In this document: positions 1-7,177 of the stretch, in pieces
Position numbering within the stretch: position 1 is the first letter of the stretch
Layout: the number at the start of each line of letters is the position of its first letter
DNA from: an uncultured Clostridia bacterium
GTDB taxonomy: Bacteria; Bacillota; Clostridia; Oscillospirales; Ruminococcaceae
Direction: 5' to 3'
Assembly (NCBI GenBank): GCA_947177695.1
Contig: CAMWVO010000025.1
Span: 1 to 11,859, forward strand
DNA length: 11,859 bases
Made by a program: the position numbers and the translations under genes
The notes under the pieces: generated by a model
The model's database searches: none
Seen by the model: only the letters and a program-made list of their open reading frames with translations
Told to the model about the DNA's origin: nothing

Positions 1-1
1 T

Positions 2-355
2 CTTCCGTCGGCGCTGCTTCTGACGGTTTTAAAGTGCGGTTTTGTTTTTCTGACCCGCGGCGTTACGGCGGGGGTCATGTCACTGTGCGGAAGTCTTTCG
101 GCGTTCTGCGTTACCGCTCTGCTTTTCCGCAGGACTGAGGCTTCATACGTACTGACAAGCGTTCTTGCCGCCCTTGCCCATTCTCTGGGACAGCTATGCG
201 CCGCATGGGGACTTCTCGGCACGGCTTCGGTATTCGCCTATTCGCCCATACTTGCGGCAAGCTCCTCCGCGGCGGGGGTACTGACGGGTATTGCGCTTAA
301 AGTGATTTTTCCCGAGATGGCGAAAGCTTTCGGCGGGAAAAATCATAAACCATAA
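2..355 (+). CDS. Gx transporter / heptaprenyl diphosphate synthase component I-like membrane protein (5'-truncated)
   Basis: Only the C-terminal 117 residues are in the window; the frame is open through the left edge, so the start lies outside. The visible part is strongly hydrophobic, with small-residue-rich membrane helices. The order of elements is typical of the C-terminal half of the Gx transporter family (PF07456, often annotated heptaprenyl diphosphate synthase component I): an RG-VTAG turn, a helix, an A-H-S-L-G-Q-L helix with conserved His-Gly-Gln, then a Y-x-P-x-L helix and a final Gly-rich helix. Members are integral membrane proteins related to ECF-type S components; a real prenyl synthase role is doubtful for many of them. 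The tail after the last helix is short and basic. The stop codon lies inside a small tandem heptamer repeat (344-371). The family call comes from remembered sequence pattern, not a search. Confidence 0.68.
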   Translation, partial: LPSALLLTVLKCGFVFLTRGVTAGVMSLCGSLSAFCVTALLFRRTEASYVLTSVLAALAHSLGQLCAAWGLLGTASVFAYSPILAASSSAAGVLTGIALKVIFPEMAKAFGGKNHKP

Positions 356-371
356 GGCATAAATCATAAAT
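344..371. repeat. Tandem heptamer repeat CATAANN, four units
   Basis: Four head-to-tail 7-nt units, CATAAAC, CATAAGG, CATAAAT and CATAAAT, run through the last codons and stop (353-355) of the upstream gene and into the short gap before the MATE gene. A change of one unit would shift the reading frame at the extreme C terminus of the upstream protein and change the distance to the MATE ribosome binding site. I see no promoter in this 43-nt gap, so the MATE gene may be read from upstream. Confidence 0.6.
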
Positions 372-398
372 CAAAATAATTTGCGAAAGGAAATCAAC

Positions 399-1820
399 GT
401 GGCAAAAAATTACGAAATAGATATGCTCAACGGAGCGATACTTCCAAAGCTTCTCAGGCTCTCTGTGCCGCTTATGCTGTCCAGTATTTTACAGCTTCTC
501 TTCAACGCGGCGGACATAATCGTGGTCGGCAACTTTGCAAGCGAATATTCACTTGCCGCCGTGGGTGCGACAACCGCTCTCGTTAATCTTATGACAAACC
601 TTTTTCTGGGACTTTCCACAGGCGCGAACGTTATAGTTTCCCGCTACATGGGCGAGGGAAACAGCGAAAAGGTCAGCAGAACGGTTCATACCTCCATTTT
701 CTTTGCGATCGCAAGCGGACTGATACTCACAGTCGCGGGCATTATTTTTGCGGGACAGCTTCTTGCCCTTATGCAGACCCCGCCCGAGGTACTGGAGCTT
801 TCCGCTGTATATCTGCGGATATACTTCGCGGGAATGGTGGCAATGATGATCTATAACTTCGGAAGCTCAATTCTGCGCTCAAAGGGAGATACCAAAAGAC
901 CTCTTTATTTTCTTGCCTTTTCGGGAGTTATAAACGTTATCCTGAATCTGATATTCGTTATACTTCTTAAAATGGACGTTGCGGGTGTAGCCCTTGCAAC
1001 GGTGATTTCCCAGTGCGTTTCGGCTGGACTGATACTTAAATGCCTGATGAATGAAACGGGAGCGTTCCGTTTCAGCTTCGCAGACTTGCGTCCCGACGGA
1101 AGGATCGCGGCGAAAATACTCAGGATAGGCGTTCCCGCAGGATTTCAGGGCGTGGTGTTCTCGCTTTCAAACGTAGTTATACAGTCCTCGATAAACAGCT
1201 TCGGTCCGATAGTAATGGCGGGAAGCTCAGCTGCGGCAAGCATTGAGGGCTTTGTGTGGGTATCCATGAACTCCTTTTCACAGGGCGCGCTCACCTTTGT
1301 CAGCCAGAACATGGGCGCGAAAAAATACAGCCGCATAAACAGGATAGCGGTCATTTCCTGCGCCTGCGGAGCGGTCACAGGGCTTGTTCTCGGCAACGCA
1401 GCCTATCTTTTCGGCACGCCGCTGCTGCATATTTACGACCCCCGTCCCGACGTTATTGCCGCGGGTCTGATACGAATGAGCATGGTATGCTGCTTCTACT
1501 TCACCTGCGGACTTATGGACTGTATCGTCGGCTCTATCCGCGGAATGGGCTTTGCGGTTACGCCCACCATAGTTTCCATGCTGGGAGCCTGCGGTCTGAG
1601 AATAATATGGATATTCACGATCTTCCGCGTCCCCGAAAACCACACGGAGCTTATGCTGTTTATTTCCTATCCCGTGTCCTGGGTGATAACATTTCTGGCG
1701 CATCTGGCGTGCTATGCCGTTATGCGGAGGAAATTCCCCAGAACGGACGAGGAACTGCCGCCTCCCGACATGACCGAACAAGCCGAGCAAGCGGAACAGT
1801 CCGTGCAGGAAATCGGGTGA
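399..1820 (+). CDS. MATE family multidrug efflux transporter
   Basis: A 473-residue integral membrane protein of the MATE (multidrug and toxic compound extrusion) family, which exports cationic drugs or metabolites in exchange for Na+ or H+. The N-terminal stretch, with an LSVPLMLSSILQLLF segment followed by NAADIIVVG-F, is the classic first helix and loop of MatE domains. Two homologous halves (about residues 10-180 and 235-400) give the expected twelve helices. Length matches the family (about 450-470). The start is taken as GTG 399 because GAAAGGA (385-391) sits 7 nt before it; an in-frame TTG at 381 has no such site. The C terminus ends in a Glu/Gln-rich tail with repeated EQA units, likely a cytosolic extension. 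The AraC regulator gene begins 4 nt after the stop, implying coupled expression. The substrate cannot be read from sequence. Confidence 0.93.
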   Translation: MAKNYEIDMLNGAILPKLLRLSVPLMLSSILQLLFNAADIIVVGNFASEYSLAAVGATTALVNLMTNLFLGLSTGANVIVSRYMGEGNSEKVSRTVHTSIFFAIASGLILTVAGIIFAGQLLALMQTPPEVLELSAVYLRIYFAGMVAMMIYNFGSSILRSKGDTKRPLYFLAFSGVINVILNLIFVILLKMDVAGVALATVISQCVSAGLILKCLMNETGAFRFSFADLRPDGRIAAKILRIGVPAGFQGVVFSLSNVVIQSSINSFGPIVMAGSSAAASIEGFVWVSMNSFSQGALTFVSQNMGAKKYSRINRIAVISCACGAVTGLVLGNAAYLFGTPLLHIYDPRPDVIAAGLIRMSMVCCFYFTCGLMDCIVGSIRGMGFAVTPTIVSMLGACGLRIIWIFTIFRVPENHTELMLFISYPVSWVITFLAHLACYAVMRRKFPRTDEELPPPDMTEQAEQAEQSVQEIG

Positions 1821-1824
1821 CAGA

Positions 1825-2610
1825 ATGAAAATAGGTTCGATAGGCTACAACTATTCACACGACAAAAGCTTTATCATGGACAGACCTTGCGGAGTGGGCT
1901 GTCCGCTTTTCCTGCTTGTCAAGACCCCCTCGCTGTTCGTTATAGACGGTACGGAACATAAGGTGCGGGAAAATTCCTTTGTTATGCTTTCGCCGCTTAC
2001 GCCCTGCTCCTACCGCGCCGCGGAGGATACATACACCGACGACTGGATGTACTTCGAGACTGACAGCGCCGACATTGAAAAGCTGTCGGAACTGGACATA
2101 CCTTTTGATACTCCGATGTATTTGGGAAATATCGAAGAGCTTTCCCGCATCATTCACATTCTCGCCTACGAGCATTATTCCGCGGAAAGCTTCAGCGGGG
2201 AGATTGAGCGGCTCTATATGGAGATACTTTTTCTTACCCTCAGCAGGATAATTCAGTCCCGCACCTGCATTTCCTCCGCTTCGTTTGTTGAAAGAAATCA
2301 CAGGCTCACGCAGCTTCGGACGGCGATCTATACCATGCCGGAAAGCGTTCCAGACGTTGGGAAAATGGCTTCCGACATGGGCATGAGCCGTTCGGGATTT
2401 CAGCATCTGTACAAAAAAATGTTCGGCGCAAGCGTAATGACGGAGGTCATTGCCGCAAGGACGGAGCGTGCGAAGCGTCTGCTTTCCTCCACAAATCTGA
2501 CCGTCAGGGAGATAGCGGAGAGGTGCGGATATTCAAGCGAATACAACTTTATGCGGCAGTTCAAAAGCCGCACGGGAAAAACCCCCACCGAGTACAGAAA
2601 ATGTCTTTAG
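1825..2610 (+). CDS. AraC family transcriptional regulator
   Basis: A 261-residue cytoplasmic regulator. The N-terminal part (about residues 15-110) has the beta-rich pattern of a cupin-type AraC ligand-binding domain, including a DGTEHKVRENSFVMLSP segment. The last 90 or so residues are a typical double helix-turn-helix domain: first helix pair around KMASDMGMSRSGFQHLYKK-FG, then LTVREIAERCGYSSEYNF, and the family signature FKSRTGKTPTEYRK at the end. It starts 4 nt after the MATE stop with only a distant GGA (1808-1810), which suggests translational coupling. It lies directly before the GH5 gene, whose upstream element (2619-2667) begins 9 nt after the stop. It could therefore control the pump, the glycosidases, or both; AraC proteins often activate sugar-use genes. 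The family is certain; the ligand and targets are inferred. Confidence 0.93.
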   Translation: MKIGSIGYNYSHDKSFIMDRPCGVGCPLFLLVKTPSLFVIDGTEHKVRENSFVMLSPLTPCSYRAAEDTYTDDWMYFETDSADIEKLSELDIPFDTPMYLGNIEELSRIIHILAYEHYSAESFSGEIERLYMEILFLTLSRIIQSRTCISSASFVERNHRLTQLRTAIYTMPESVPDVGKMASDMGMSRSGFQHLYKKMFGASVMTEVIAARTERAKRLLSSTNLTVREIAERCGYSSEYNFMRQFKSRTGKTPTEYRKCL

Positions 2611-2618
2611 TTCTCCAA

Positions 2619-2667
2619 GCGGATATGCACAAAAAGTCACCTTATCGCGCCCATAAGGACATTGATT
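2619..2667 (+). promoter_or_regulatory. Shared upstream promoter element, copy 1 (GH5)
   Basis: This 49-nt block matches the one at 5726-5774 at 36 of 49 positions with no gap. The conserved parts are GCGG, then TGCACAA, AAGTCACCT, ATAAGG and ATTGA, the last lying in the -35 box. CAC occurs at 2628 and again at 2638, one helical turn apart. Here CCTTAT (2640-2645) and ATAAGG (2653-2658) also form an inverted repeat. It occupies the whole gap between the AraC gene and the GH5 -35. A regulator binding site adjoining the -35 is the natural reading; which regulator binds is unknown. Confidence 0.6.
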
Positions 2668-2690
2668 TCCGGCTTTCGGGACGGTATAAT
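2662..2690 (+). promoter_or_regulatory. Sigma-A promoter of the GH5 gene
   Basis: A -35 box TTGATT (2662-2667) and a perfect -10 box TATAAT (2685-2690) are separated by exactly 17 nt. Transcription would begin near 2697, giving a leader of about 40 nt before the ribosome binding site AAGGAG (2721-2726) and the ATG at 2736. Confidence 0.82.
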
Positions 2691-2735
2691 AATATCGGTA
2701 TAAATTTTCGTATCTTGTCATAAGGAGATGCTTAT

Positions 2736-3887
2736 ATGCTTAAAAAAATCAAATTTCTGCCGTTCTTTACGGCAATATGCATTGCGGCTGCGTGTCTGAC
2801 GGGCTGTAATTCCGCTTCCGCCGCCGATAAGAAAACTCAAATGCGCGATATGACCACGGCTGAAGTCGTGAAGGAAATGGGTCTGGGAATAAATCTTGGC
2901 AACACCATGGAGTCGAGCGGAATGTATCTGGGCTCCGTTCAGGCTTACGAAACGGGCTGGGGAAGTCCCGTAGTCACGCAGCCTATGATACAGGGCTATG
3001 CCGACGCGGGCTTCGGAGTGCTGAGAGTTCCCGTTGCATGGAGCAACCTTATGGAAGCCAAGACCTACAAAATAAATCCCGACTACATCGCAAGGGTCAA
3101 GGAGATAATCAACTGGGCGATAGACGCGGATATGTACGTCATTATGAATATCCACTGGGACGGCGGCTGGTTCGAGGGCTTCGGCAAGGACGACAAGCGG
3201 GACAAGTGCTTTGAAAAATACGAAAGCATCTGGACGCAGCTTTCCGAGGAGTTCAAGGATTACGGCGACAAGCTGATGTTCGAGTCCCTTAACGAAGAGG
3301 GTGGCTGGGACGAGATCTGGAACCGCTACAGCAATCAGGGCGACAAGGAAAAATCCTTCGGCATACTCAACGACATGAACCAGCGGTTTGTAAATATAGT
3401 ACGCGGTTCGGGCGGAAACAACGAAAAGCGTCACCTGCTTATCGCGGGCTACAACACCGATTTCGACCTCACCTGCGACGCGGCGTTCAAAATGCCCGAC
3501 GACCCTGCGGGACGGTGCGCGGTGTCGGTACACTACTACACACCATCCACGTTCGCTATCCTCGAAAAGGACGCAACATGGGGCAAGGCGCGCACAGAAT
3601 GGGGTACGGACGAGGATTACGCCGAGCTTAACAGGTATATGGACATGATGAAGACCAACTTTGCCGACAAGGGCATACCCGTTATTATCGGCGAGTACGG
3701 CACGTCTACAAGCAACAAAACTCCCGAAATGGTAAGGAAGTATGTTACCGCTGTTTGCGGCGCGGCTTACGAGAGAGGTCTGTGTCCCGTGCTGTGGGAT
3801 ATTACCGACCATTTCTACGACAGAACTGAAATGAAGTTTATCGACCCCGAGCTTTTGGAGGGTCTTATGGCTGTCAAGGAAAAGTAA
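2736..3887 (+). CDS. GH5 family glycoside hydrolase (endoglucanase-type), surface lipoprotein
   Basis: A 383-residue secreted enzyme. Residues 1-24 form a lipoprotein signal peptide with lipobox LTGC (Cys24), so the mature protein should be tethered to the outer face of the membrane. The rest is one glycoside hydrolase family 5 (clan GH-A) TIM barrel. It opens with GLGINLGNTME (49-59), then ETGWGSP (72-78), the R-V-P-V strand (97-100) and the IHWDGGWFE loop (139-147). The acid/base is Glu187 in LNEE and the nucleophile is Glu320 in IIGEYGT; His266-Tyr267 matches the conserved HYY element. GH5 enzymes of this look cleave beta-1,4-glucan, xyloglucan, mixed-linkage glucan or mannan; the subfamily cannot be set by eye. 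There is no dockerin or carbohydrate-binding module, so it is not cellulosomal. AAGGAG lies 9 nt before the ATG. It is a single-gene unit with its own promoter and downstream hairpins. Confidence 0.93.
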   Translation: MLKKIKFLPFFTAICIAAACLTGCNSASAADKKTQMRDMTTAEVVKEMGLGINLGNTMESSGMYLGSVQAYETGWGSPVVTQPMIQGYADAGFGVLRVPVAWSNLMEAKTYKINPDYIARVKEIINWAIDADMYVIMNIHWDGGWFEGFGKDDKRDKCFEKYESIWTQLSEEFKDYGDKLMFESLNEEGGWDEIWNRYSNQGDKEKSFGILNDMNQRFVNIVRGSGGNNEKRHLLIAGYNTDFDLTCDAAFKMPDDPAGRCAVSVHYYTPSTFAILEKDATWGKARTEWGTDEDYAELNRYMDMMKTNFADKGIPVIIGEYGTSTSNKTPEMVRKYVTAVCGAAYERGLCPVLWDITDHFYDRTEMKFIDPELLEGLMAVKEK

Positions 3888-3899
3888 TACTAATCGTTA

Positions 3900-3931
3900 A
3901 TCAAACTATAGACAAAAGTCTATAGTTTGAT
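3900..3931. other. Perfect 14-bp hairpin dyad lacking a U-tract
   Basis: ATCAAACTATAGAC (3900-3913) and its exact reverse complement (3918-3931) flank an AAAA loop, 12 nt after the GH5 stop. Nothing on the plus side resembles a T-run; the sequence goes on with AGCGAAATAG. It could be a 3' stabilising or processing stem, a weak terminator, or a protein-binding dyad. A canonical terminator follows 37 nt later. Confidence 0.6.
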
Positions 3932-3967
3932 AGCGAAATAGTATAAGACGGCATATTGGTATAGTAC

Positions 3968-4005
3968 AAAACGGCGGCTGCGGTACGGTGCAGCCGCCGT
4001 TTTTT
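3968..4005 (+). terminator. Rho-independent terminator of the GH5 gene
   Basis: The stem ACGGCGGCTGC (3971-3981) pairs with GCAGCCGCCGT (3990-4000) around an 8-nt loop and is followed by a run of T (4000-4005). The A-run at 3968-3970 extends the stem into the T-tract. It insulates the S41 promoter, which begins 7 nt after the T-run. Confidence 0.9.
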
Positions 4006-4011
4006 CTGTAG

Positions 4012-4040
4012 TTGACAACGCTCCCCTGCAATGCTATAAT
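4012..4040 (+). promoter_or_regulatory. Consensus extended sigma-A promoter of the S41 protease gene
   Basis: A perfect TTGACA (4012-4017) and perfect TATAAT (4035-4040) are 17 nt apart, with a TGC extended -10 motif (4032-4034). This should be a strong, factor-independent promoter with a start site near 4047 and a leader of about 23 nt. No shared GH5/GH43 element lies upstream. Confidence 0.9.
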
Positions 4041-4069
4041 TATGGAAACCAAAGAAATGGAGCGGTTCT

Positions 4070-5680
4070 GTGAAAAAGACGGGGAAGAAAACCGCAGTCA
4101 TTGCAGCGGTATGCGTTCTGTGCGCGGTGCTTATCGCGGCGGTCTCGGGGAAAATATGGCTTGATTTCCGCAGGGGAAATCCGAATAAGCCGCTTTACGA
4201 AAGAAAGGTCCTGTTGGCGGGGGAGATGTCCCCGCAGGAACGTGCAGCCGACTTTGCCGAGCTGTGCGGATTTCTTGAAAAGAACGCTCCCGCGGTAAGC
4301 AGCTTCGGGGAGCTGTACGGCATAAACTACGAAAGCATTAAGGCGTATTACAGTGAGCTTGCCGCAAACACGGAAACTTACTATGACTATTACGCTTGTC
4401 TGACGGGCTTTATGAACAATATCCCAAGCGCGCATACGACGGTGGGATTTCCTGCGGCGCGGCTTGCGGACGATAATATGGAGTATTGGCTGTCAAAAAA
4501 TTATAGCTTTGCGGAGGTGCAGGACTACTGGTTTGAGACGCTTCATTTAGAATGCGCGAAGCATTACGAAAGCGAACCCGAAAAAATTGTTTTCAGCTAC
4601 TATTCGGGTGACTACATAGGAGTATTGTCCGACGGGGACAAATACGGCGCGGACAGGGCTGTCCTGCTGACTGTAAACGGAGTTCCCGCCGACGATTTTA
4701 TCTGTATCTTTTCCTCCGCCTATAAGCTGAAATACGACCATGCTGCAGGCAAGCCGTTCCGCGACAGCATTATCTTCAACGACGGCTTCGGAGAGCCGTG
4801 CAGTATCGAGTACATAACTGCCGGCGGCGAAACAAAAACCGCAGAGCTTTACTGCGGAGCGGCGGCGGAAATATGTCTGAACTATACAGATTATTTCAAA
4901 GCGTTTGACGGAATATCTCAGACGGGTGAAAACGAAAGAGCGGTACAGCGAAGCGCCGTAAGCGTTCTGCGGGACGAGGAAAACGGCATAGCTACGGTGT
5001 TTATTGACAGCTTTAACTCGGAGACCGTCACGGGAAAGGTCATTGCCGACACTGTAAAAACCGTCTCCGAGGATTTCGATAATATTATCGTTGACATAAG
5101 AAGCAACACGGGAGGATATTACGGTTACGCCTACGACGTGCTTTCCGCGCTTTCTCCTGAGGATATCGAGATATCCGACAGCATATTCTGCACCGAGGAC
5201 AGCTTTAAGCGGAACGGAGATATTTTCGGCTTCAAGCGCGGCGAAAACGGACTTTACATTCATACCGAAAAGACTGTAGTCAAGGGCGAAGCCGCGGAGG
5301 GCAAAAGGTTTTATCTGCTCGTTTCCGACAGCACGGCTTCCGCAGCAGACCTGCTGGCTTCGGAGTTCAAAAAGAACGGTCTGGGCACTGTTGTCGGCGT
5401 GAACAATACGGGCGGCGAAAAGAACGGCACGGTGAGGTTGGGCTTCTGCACCGTAAGCGGCATTTATTTTTACTACACGGAGTACGATTCCGTTAATCCC
5501 GACGGCACAAGCAACAGCGTTTACGGAACAGCTCCAGACGTTTTTCTTACTGCCGACGCGGAAAACTATTTTATCCGCGAACAGCTCAGGGCGCAGGGTG
5601 AGGACATCTACTCCCTTGAAAACCGTCTCAAATGGGACGGCGTTCTTCGGCAGACCTGCGAACTTGCCAAGCAAGACTGA
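4070..5680 (+). CDS. S41 family (C-terminal-processing/tricorn-like) serine peptidase, membrane-anchored or secreted
   Basis: A 536-residue protein with a basic N terminus and one hydrophobic segment (about residues 8-26), so an uncleaved anchor or signal peptide and an extracytoplasmic enzyme. The catalytic half carries the S41 hallmarks: VDIRSNTGG (341-349) and SDSTASAADLLASEF, with the likely nucleophile Ser424 in T-A-S-A-A. Downstream TGGEKNG contains Lys451, a possible general base, though its alignment is uncertain. A stretch around residues 180-270 with LLTVNGVPADDF looks like a degenerate PDZ module. The start is GTG 4070, with GGAG (4059-4062) 7 nt before it. S41 peptidases process or degrade exported proteins; the substrate here is unknown. 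It is monocistronic between a terminator and the GH43 promoter. I see no clear terminator after its stop. Confidence 0.85.
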   Translation: MKKTGKKTAVIAAVCVLCAVLIAAVSGKIWLDFRRGNPNKPLYERKVLLAGEMSPQERAADFAELCGFLEKNAPAVSSFGELYGINYESIKAYYSELAANTETYYDYYACLTGFMNNIPSAHTTVGFPAARLADDNMEYWLSKNYSFAEVQDYWFETLHLECAKHYESEPEKIVFSYYSGDYIGVLSDGDKYGADRAVLLTVNGVPADDFICIFSSAYKLKYDHAAGKPFRDSIIFNDGFGEPCSIEYITAGGETKTAELYCGAAAEICLNYTDYFKAFDGISQTGENERAVQRSAVSVLRDEENGIATVFIDSFNSETVTGKVIADTVKTVSEDFDNIIVDIRSNTGGYYGYAYDVLSALSPEDIEISDSIFCTEDSFKRNGDIFGFKRGENGLYIHTEKTVVKGEAAEGKRFYLLVSDSTASAADLLASEFKKNGLGTVVGVNNTGGEKNGTVRLGFCTVSGIYFYYTEYDSVNPDGTSNSVYGTAPDVFLTADAENYFIREQLRAQGEDIYSLENRLKWDGVLRQTCELAKQD

Positions 5681-5725
5681 ACCTGTTTCGGTACAGCGAT
5701 TTTGTCCGTGACTGCGGCGGACTGC

Positions 5726-5774
5726 GCGGCTCTGCACAATAAGTCACCTGTTCCGCTCTATAAGGGTATTGACT
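5726..5774 (+). promoter_or_regulatory. Shared upstream promoter element, copy 2 (GH43)
   Basis: This is the second copy of the block at 2619-2667: GCGG, TGCACAA, AAGTCACCT, ATAAGG and ATTGA fall at identical spacing and end at the same point in the -35 box. This copy also has an inverted repeat, AATAAGTC (5738-5745) and GACTTATT (5771-5778), that spans the -35. The 10-nt centre between AAGTCACCT and ATAAGG is not conserved, which favours two contact regions for one protein over recent duplication of the whole promoter. Confidence 0.6.
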
Positions 5775-5797
5775 TATTCCGCAGAACAGCGTATACT
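5769..5797 (+). promoter_or_regulatory. Sigma-A promoter of the GH43 gene
   Basis: A -35 box TTGACT (5769-5774) and a -10 box TATACT (5792-5797) are separated by 17 nt. The start site would be near 5804, giving a short leader. AAAGGAG (5811-5817) lies 7 nt before the ATG at 5825. Confidence 0.8.
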
Positions 5798-5824
5798 TTC
5801 CTTAAAAACTAAAGGAGCGTTATT

Positions 5825-7174
5825 ATGCCAAATCCATATCTTCCCAACTGGGAGTACATTCCCGACGGCGAGCCGAGAGTTTTCGGCGACCGAATCTACA
5901 TCTACGGCTCTCACGACCGCGCAGGCTCGGACAGCTTCTGCGACTACGTTCTCAAGTGCTGGAGCGCGCCTGTTGACGATCCGACAAACTGGGTCTGTCA
6001 CGGCGATATTTTCCGCACCCTTGCGGAAAAAGACCGTCCCGCCGATACCGACTGGACGGACGAAAGTCACTATCTTTATGCTCCCGACGTAGTTGAAAAG
6101 GACGGCAAGTACTATCTGTACGCCTACATCATCAACTCCGTGGGCTGCGTCGCCGTCAGCGACAAACCCGAGGGACCTTTCCGCCTGCTGTCCAAATACA
6201 AGTATACCACCCCCGATGAGATATGCTGCAACGGCTGGTTTATTGACCCCGGCGTATTTGTTGACGACGACGGCAGGACTTATATGTACTGCGGCTACGA
6301 GCGTTCCTTTATGGTGGAGCTTAACAGCGACAATATGTACGAAGTCCTTGACGGCAGCTGTATCGAGCATATCATTCCCTGCGAGCCGAGAGCCGAGGGC
6401 GGCTTTACCGAAAATGACACCCTGTTTTTTGAAGCCGCTTCAATGCGCAAGGTCGGCAGCACCTACTATCTGATATACTCTCCCAAAAAGGGCAGCCGTC
6501 TTGCCTATGCCACCTCCGACAAGCCCACAGGACCGTTCACCTACCGCGGCTATATCGTGGACAACAGCGATGAGTACCCAGGCGGCAACGACCACGGCTC
6601 TATCGGGTGCATAAAAGGTCAGTGGTACATCTTTTACCACCGCATGACCAACGGCACTATAATGTCCCGCCGAGCCTGCGCGGAGCGGATAGAGATACTT
6701 CCCGACGGAACTATTCCCCCTGTGGAGATGACCTCCCTCGGCTTTTCGGAAAGCCTCAACCCCTACGAGATAACCCCCGCGGATATTGCCTGCGTGCTGA
6801 AAGGCGGGGCTATGATAACCGAGAAAAACGTCTTTGAGCGGGTTATCACGAACATAACCAAGGGCTGCGTTATGGGCTACAAGTATTTTGATTTCGGCGA
6901 CGACTTTTCGGGCAGGACAATGCTGTTCTCCGCGCTTGTGAACGGCTGCGGCTGCGCGGGCAAGATTTCTGTGCGCATCGACAGCGAGAACGGCGAAGAG
7001 ATAGGCGTTCTTCCCGTCGGCACAGACGGCGGAGCGCTTACCGTTCCCGTAAAATGCGTAACGAGACGGCACGCTGTCTACCTTGTTGCTGAGACCGACT
7101 ACAGCGGCTGGACGAGCGATTATTTCAAGTCAAGAAACTTGTTTGAGCTCAAAAGCTTTGTTTTCATGAAATAA
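5825..7174 (+). CDS. GH43 family glycosidase (xylosidase/arabinofuranosidase type) with C-terminal beta-sandwich domain
   Basis: A 449-residue protein without signal peptide, so probably cytoplasmic. Residues 1 to about 310 fit a GH43 five-bladed beta-propeller: the N-terminal NPYLPNWEYIPDGEPRVFGD with the YGSHD element (27-31), YAPDVVEKDGKYYLYA carrying the pKa-modulating Asp88, FIDPGVFVDDDGRTYMY, and FFEAASMRKVGSTYYLIYS with the general acid Glu203. The general base is probably Asp14 (D-G-E-P replacing the usual D-P). HGSIG and the YHR turn close the propeller. Residues about 325-449 (VRIDSENGEEIGVLPV, then a C-terminal FELKSFVFM strand) look like a CBM6-type beta-sandwich. GH43 enzymes remove xylose or arabinose from xylan- or arabinan-derived oligosaccharides; exact specificity is not readable. 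Its promoter shares an operator-like block with GH5, suggesting joint control. Confidence 0.88.
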   Translation: MPNPYLPNWEYIPDGEPRVFGDRIYIYGSHDRAGSDSFCDYVLKCWSAPVDDPTNWVCHGDIFRTLAEKDRPADTDWTDESHYLYAPDVVEKDGKYYLYAYIINSVGCVAVSDKPEGPFRLLSKYKYTTPDEICCNGWFIDPGVFVDDDGRTYMYCGYERSFMVELNSDNMYEVLDGSCIEHIIPCEPRAEGGFTENDTLFFEAASMRKVGSTYYLIYSPKKGSRLAYATSDKPTGPFTYRGYIVDNSDEYPGGNDHGSIGCIKGQWYIFYHRMTNGTIMSRRACAERIEILPDGTIPPVEMTSLGFSESLNPYEITPADIACVLKGGAMITEKNVFERVITNITKGCVMGYKYFDFGDDFSGRTMLFSALVNGCGCAGKISVRIDSENGEEIGVLPVGTDGGALTVPVKCVTRRHAVYLVAETDYSGWTSDYFKSRNLFELKSFVFMK

Positions 7175-7177
7175 CTA

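Noticed and set aside
381..398. TTG start giving a MATE protein six residues longer
   Set aside because: No ribosome site before it; GAAAGGA is placed for the GTG at 399.
1256..1828. Overlapping plus-strand frame inside the MATE gene and its minus-strand counterpart (1278-1790)
   Set aside because: Both are rich in Arg, His and Ser typical of frame-shifted readings; the MATE frame continues cleanly through the region.
2718..3812. Long minus-strand open frame (364 codons) opposite the GH5 gene
   Set aside because: It mirrors the GH5 codons, has no domain pattern and no ribosome site; the plus frame has a signal peptide and both catalytic Glu residues.
4547..5737. Minus-strand open frame of 396 codons opposite the S41 gene
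   Set aside because: Composition is that of an antisense shadow, and the plus frame has clear S41 motifs and a consensus promoter.
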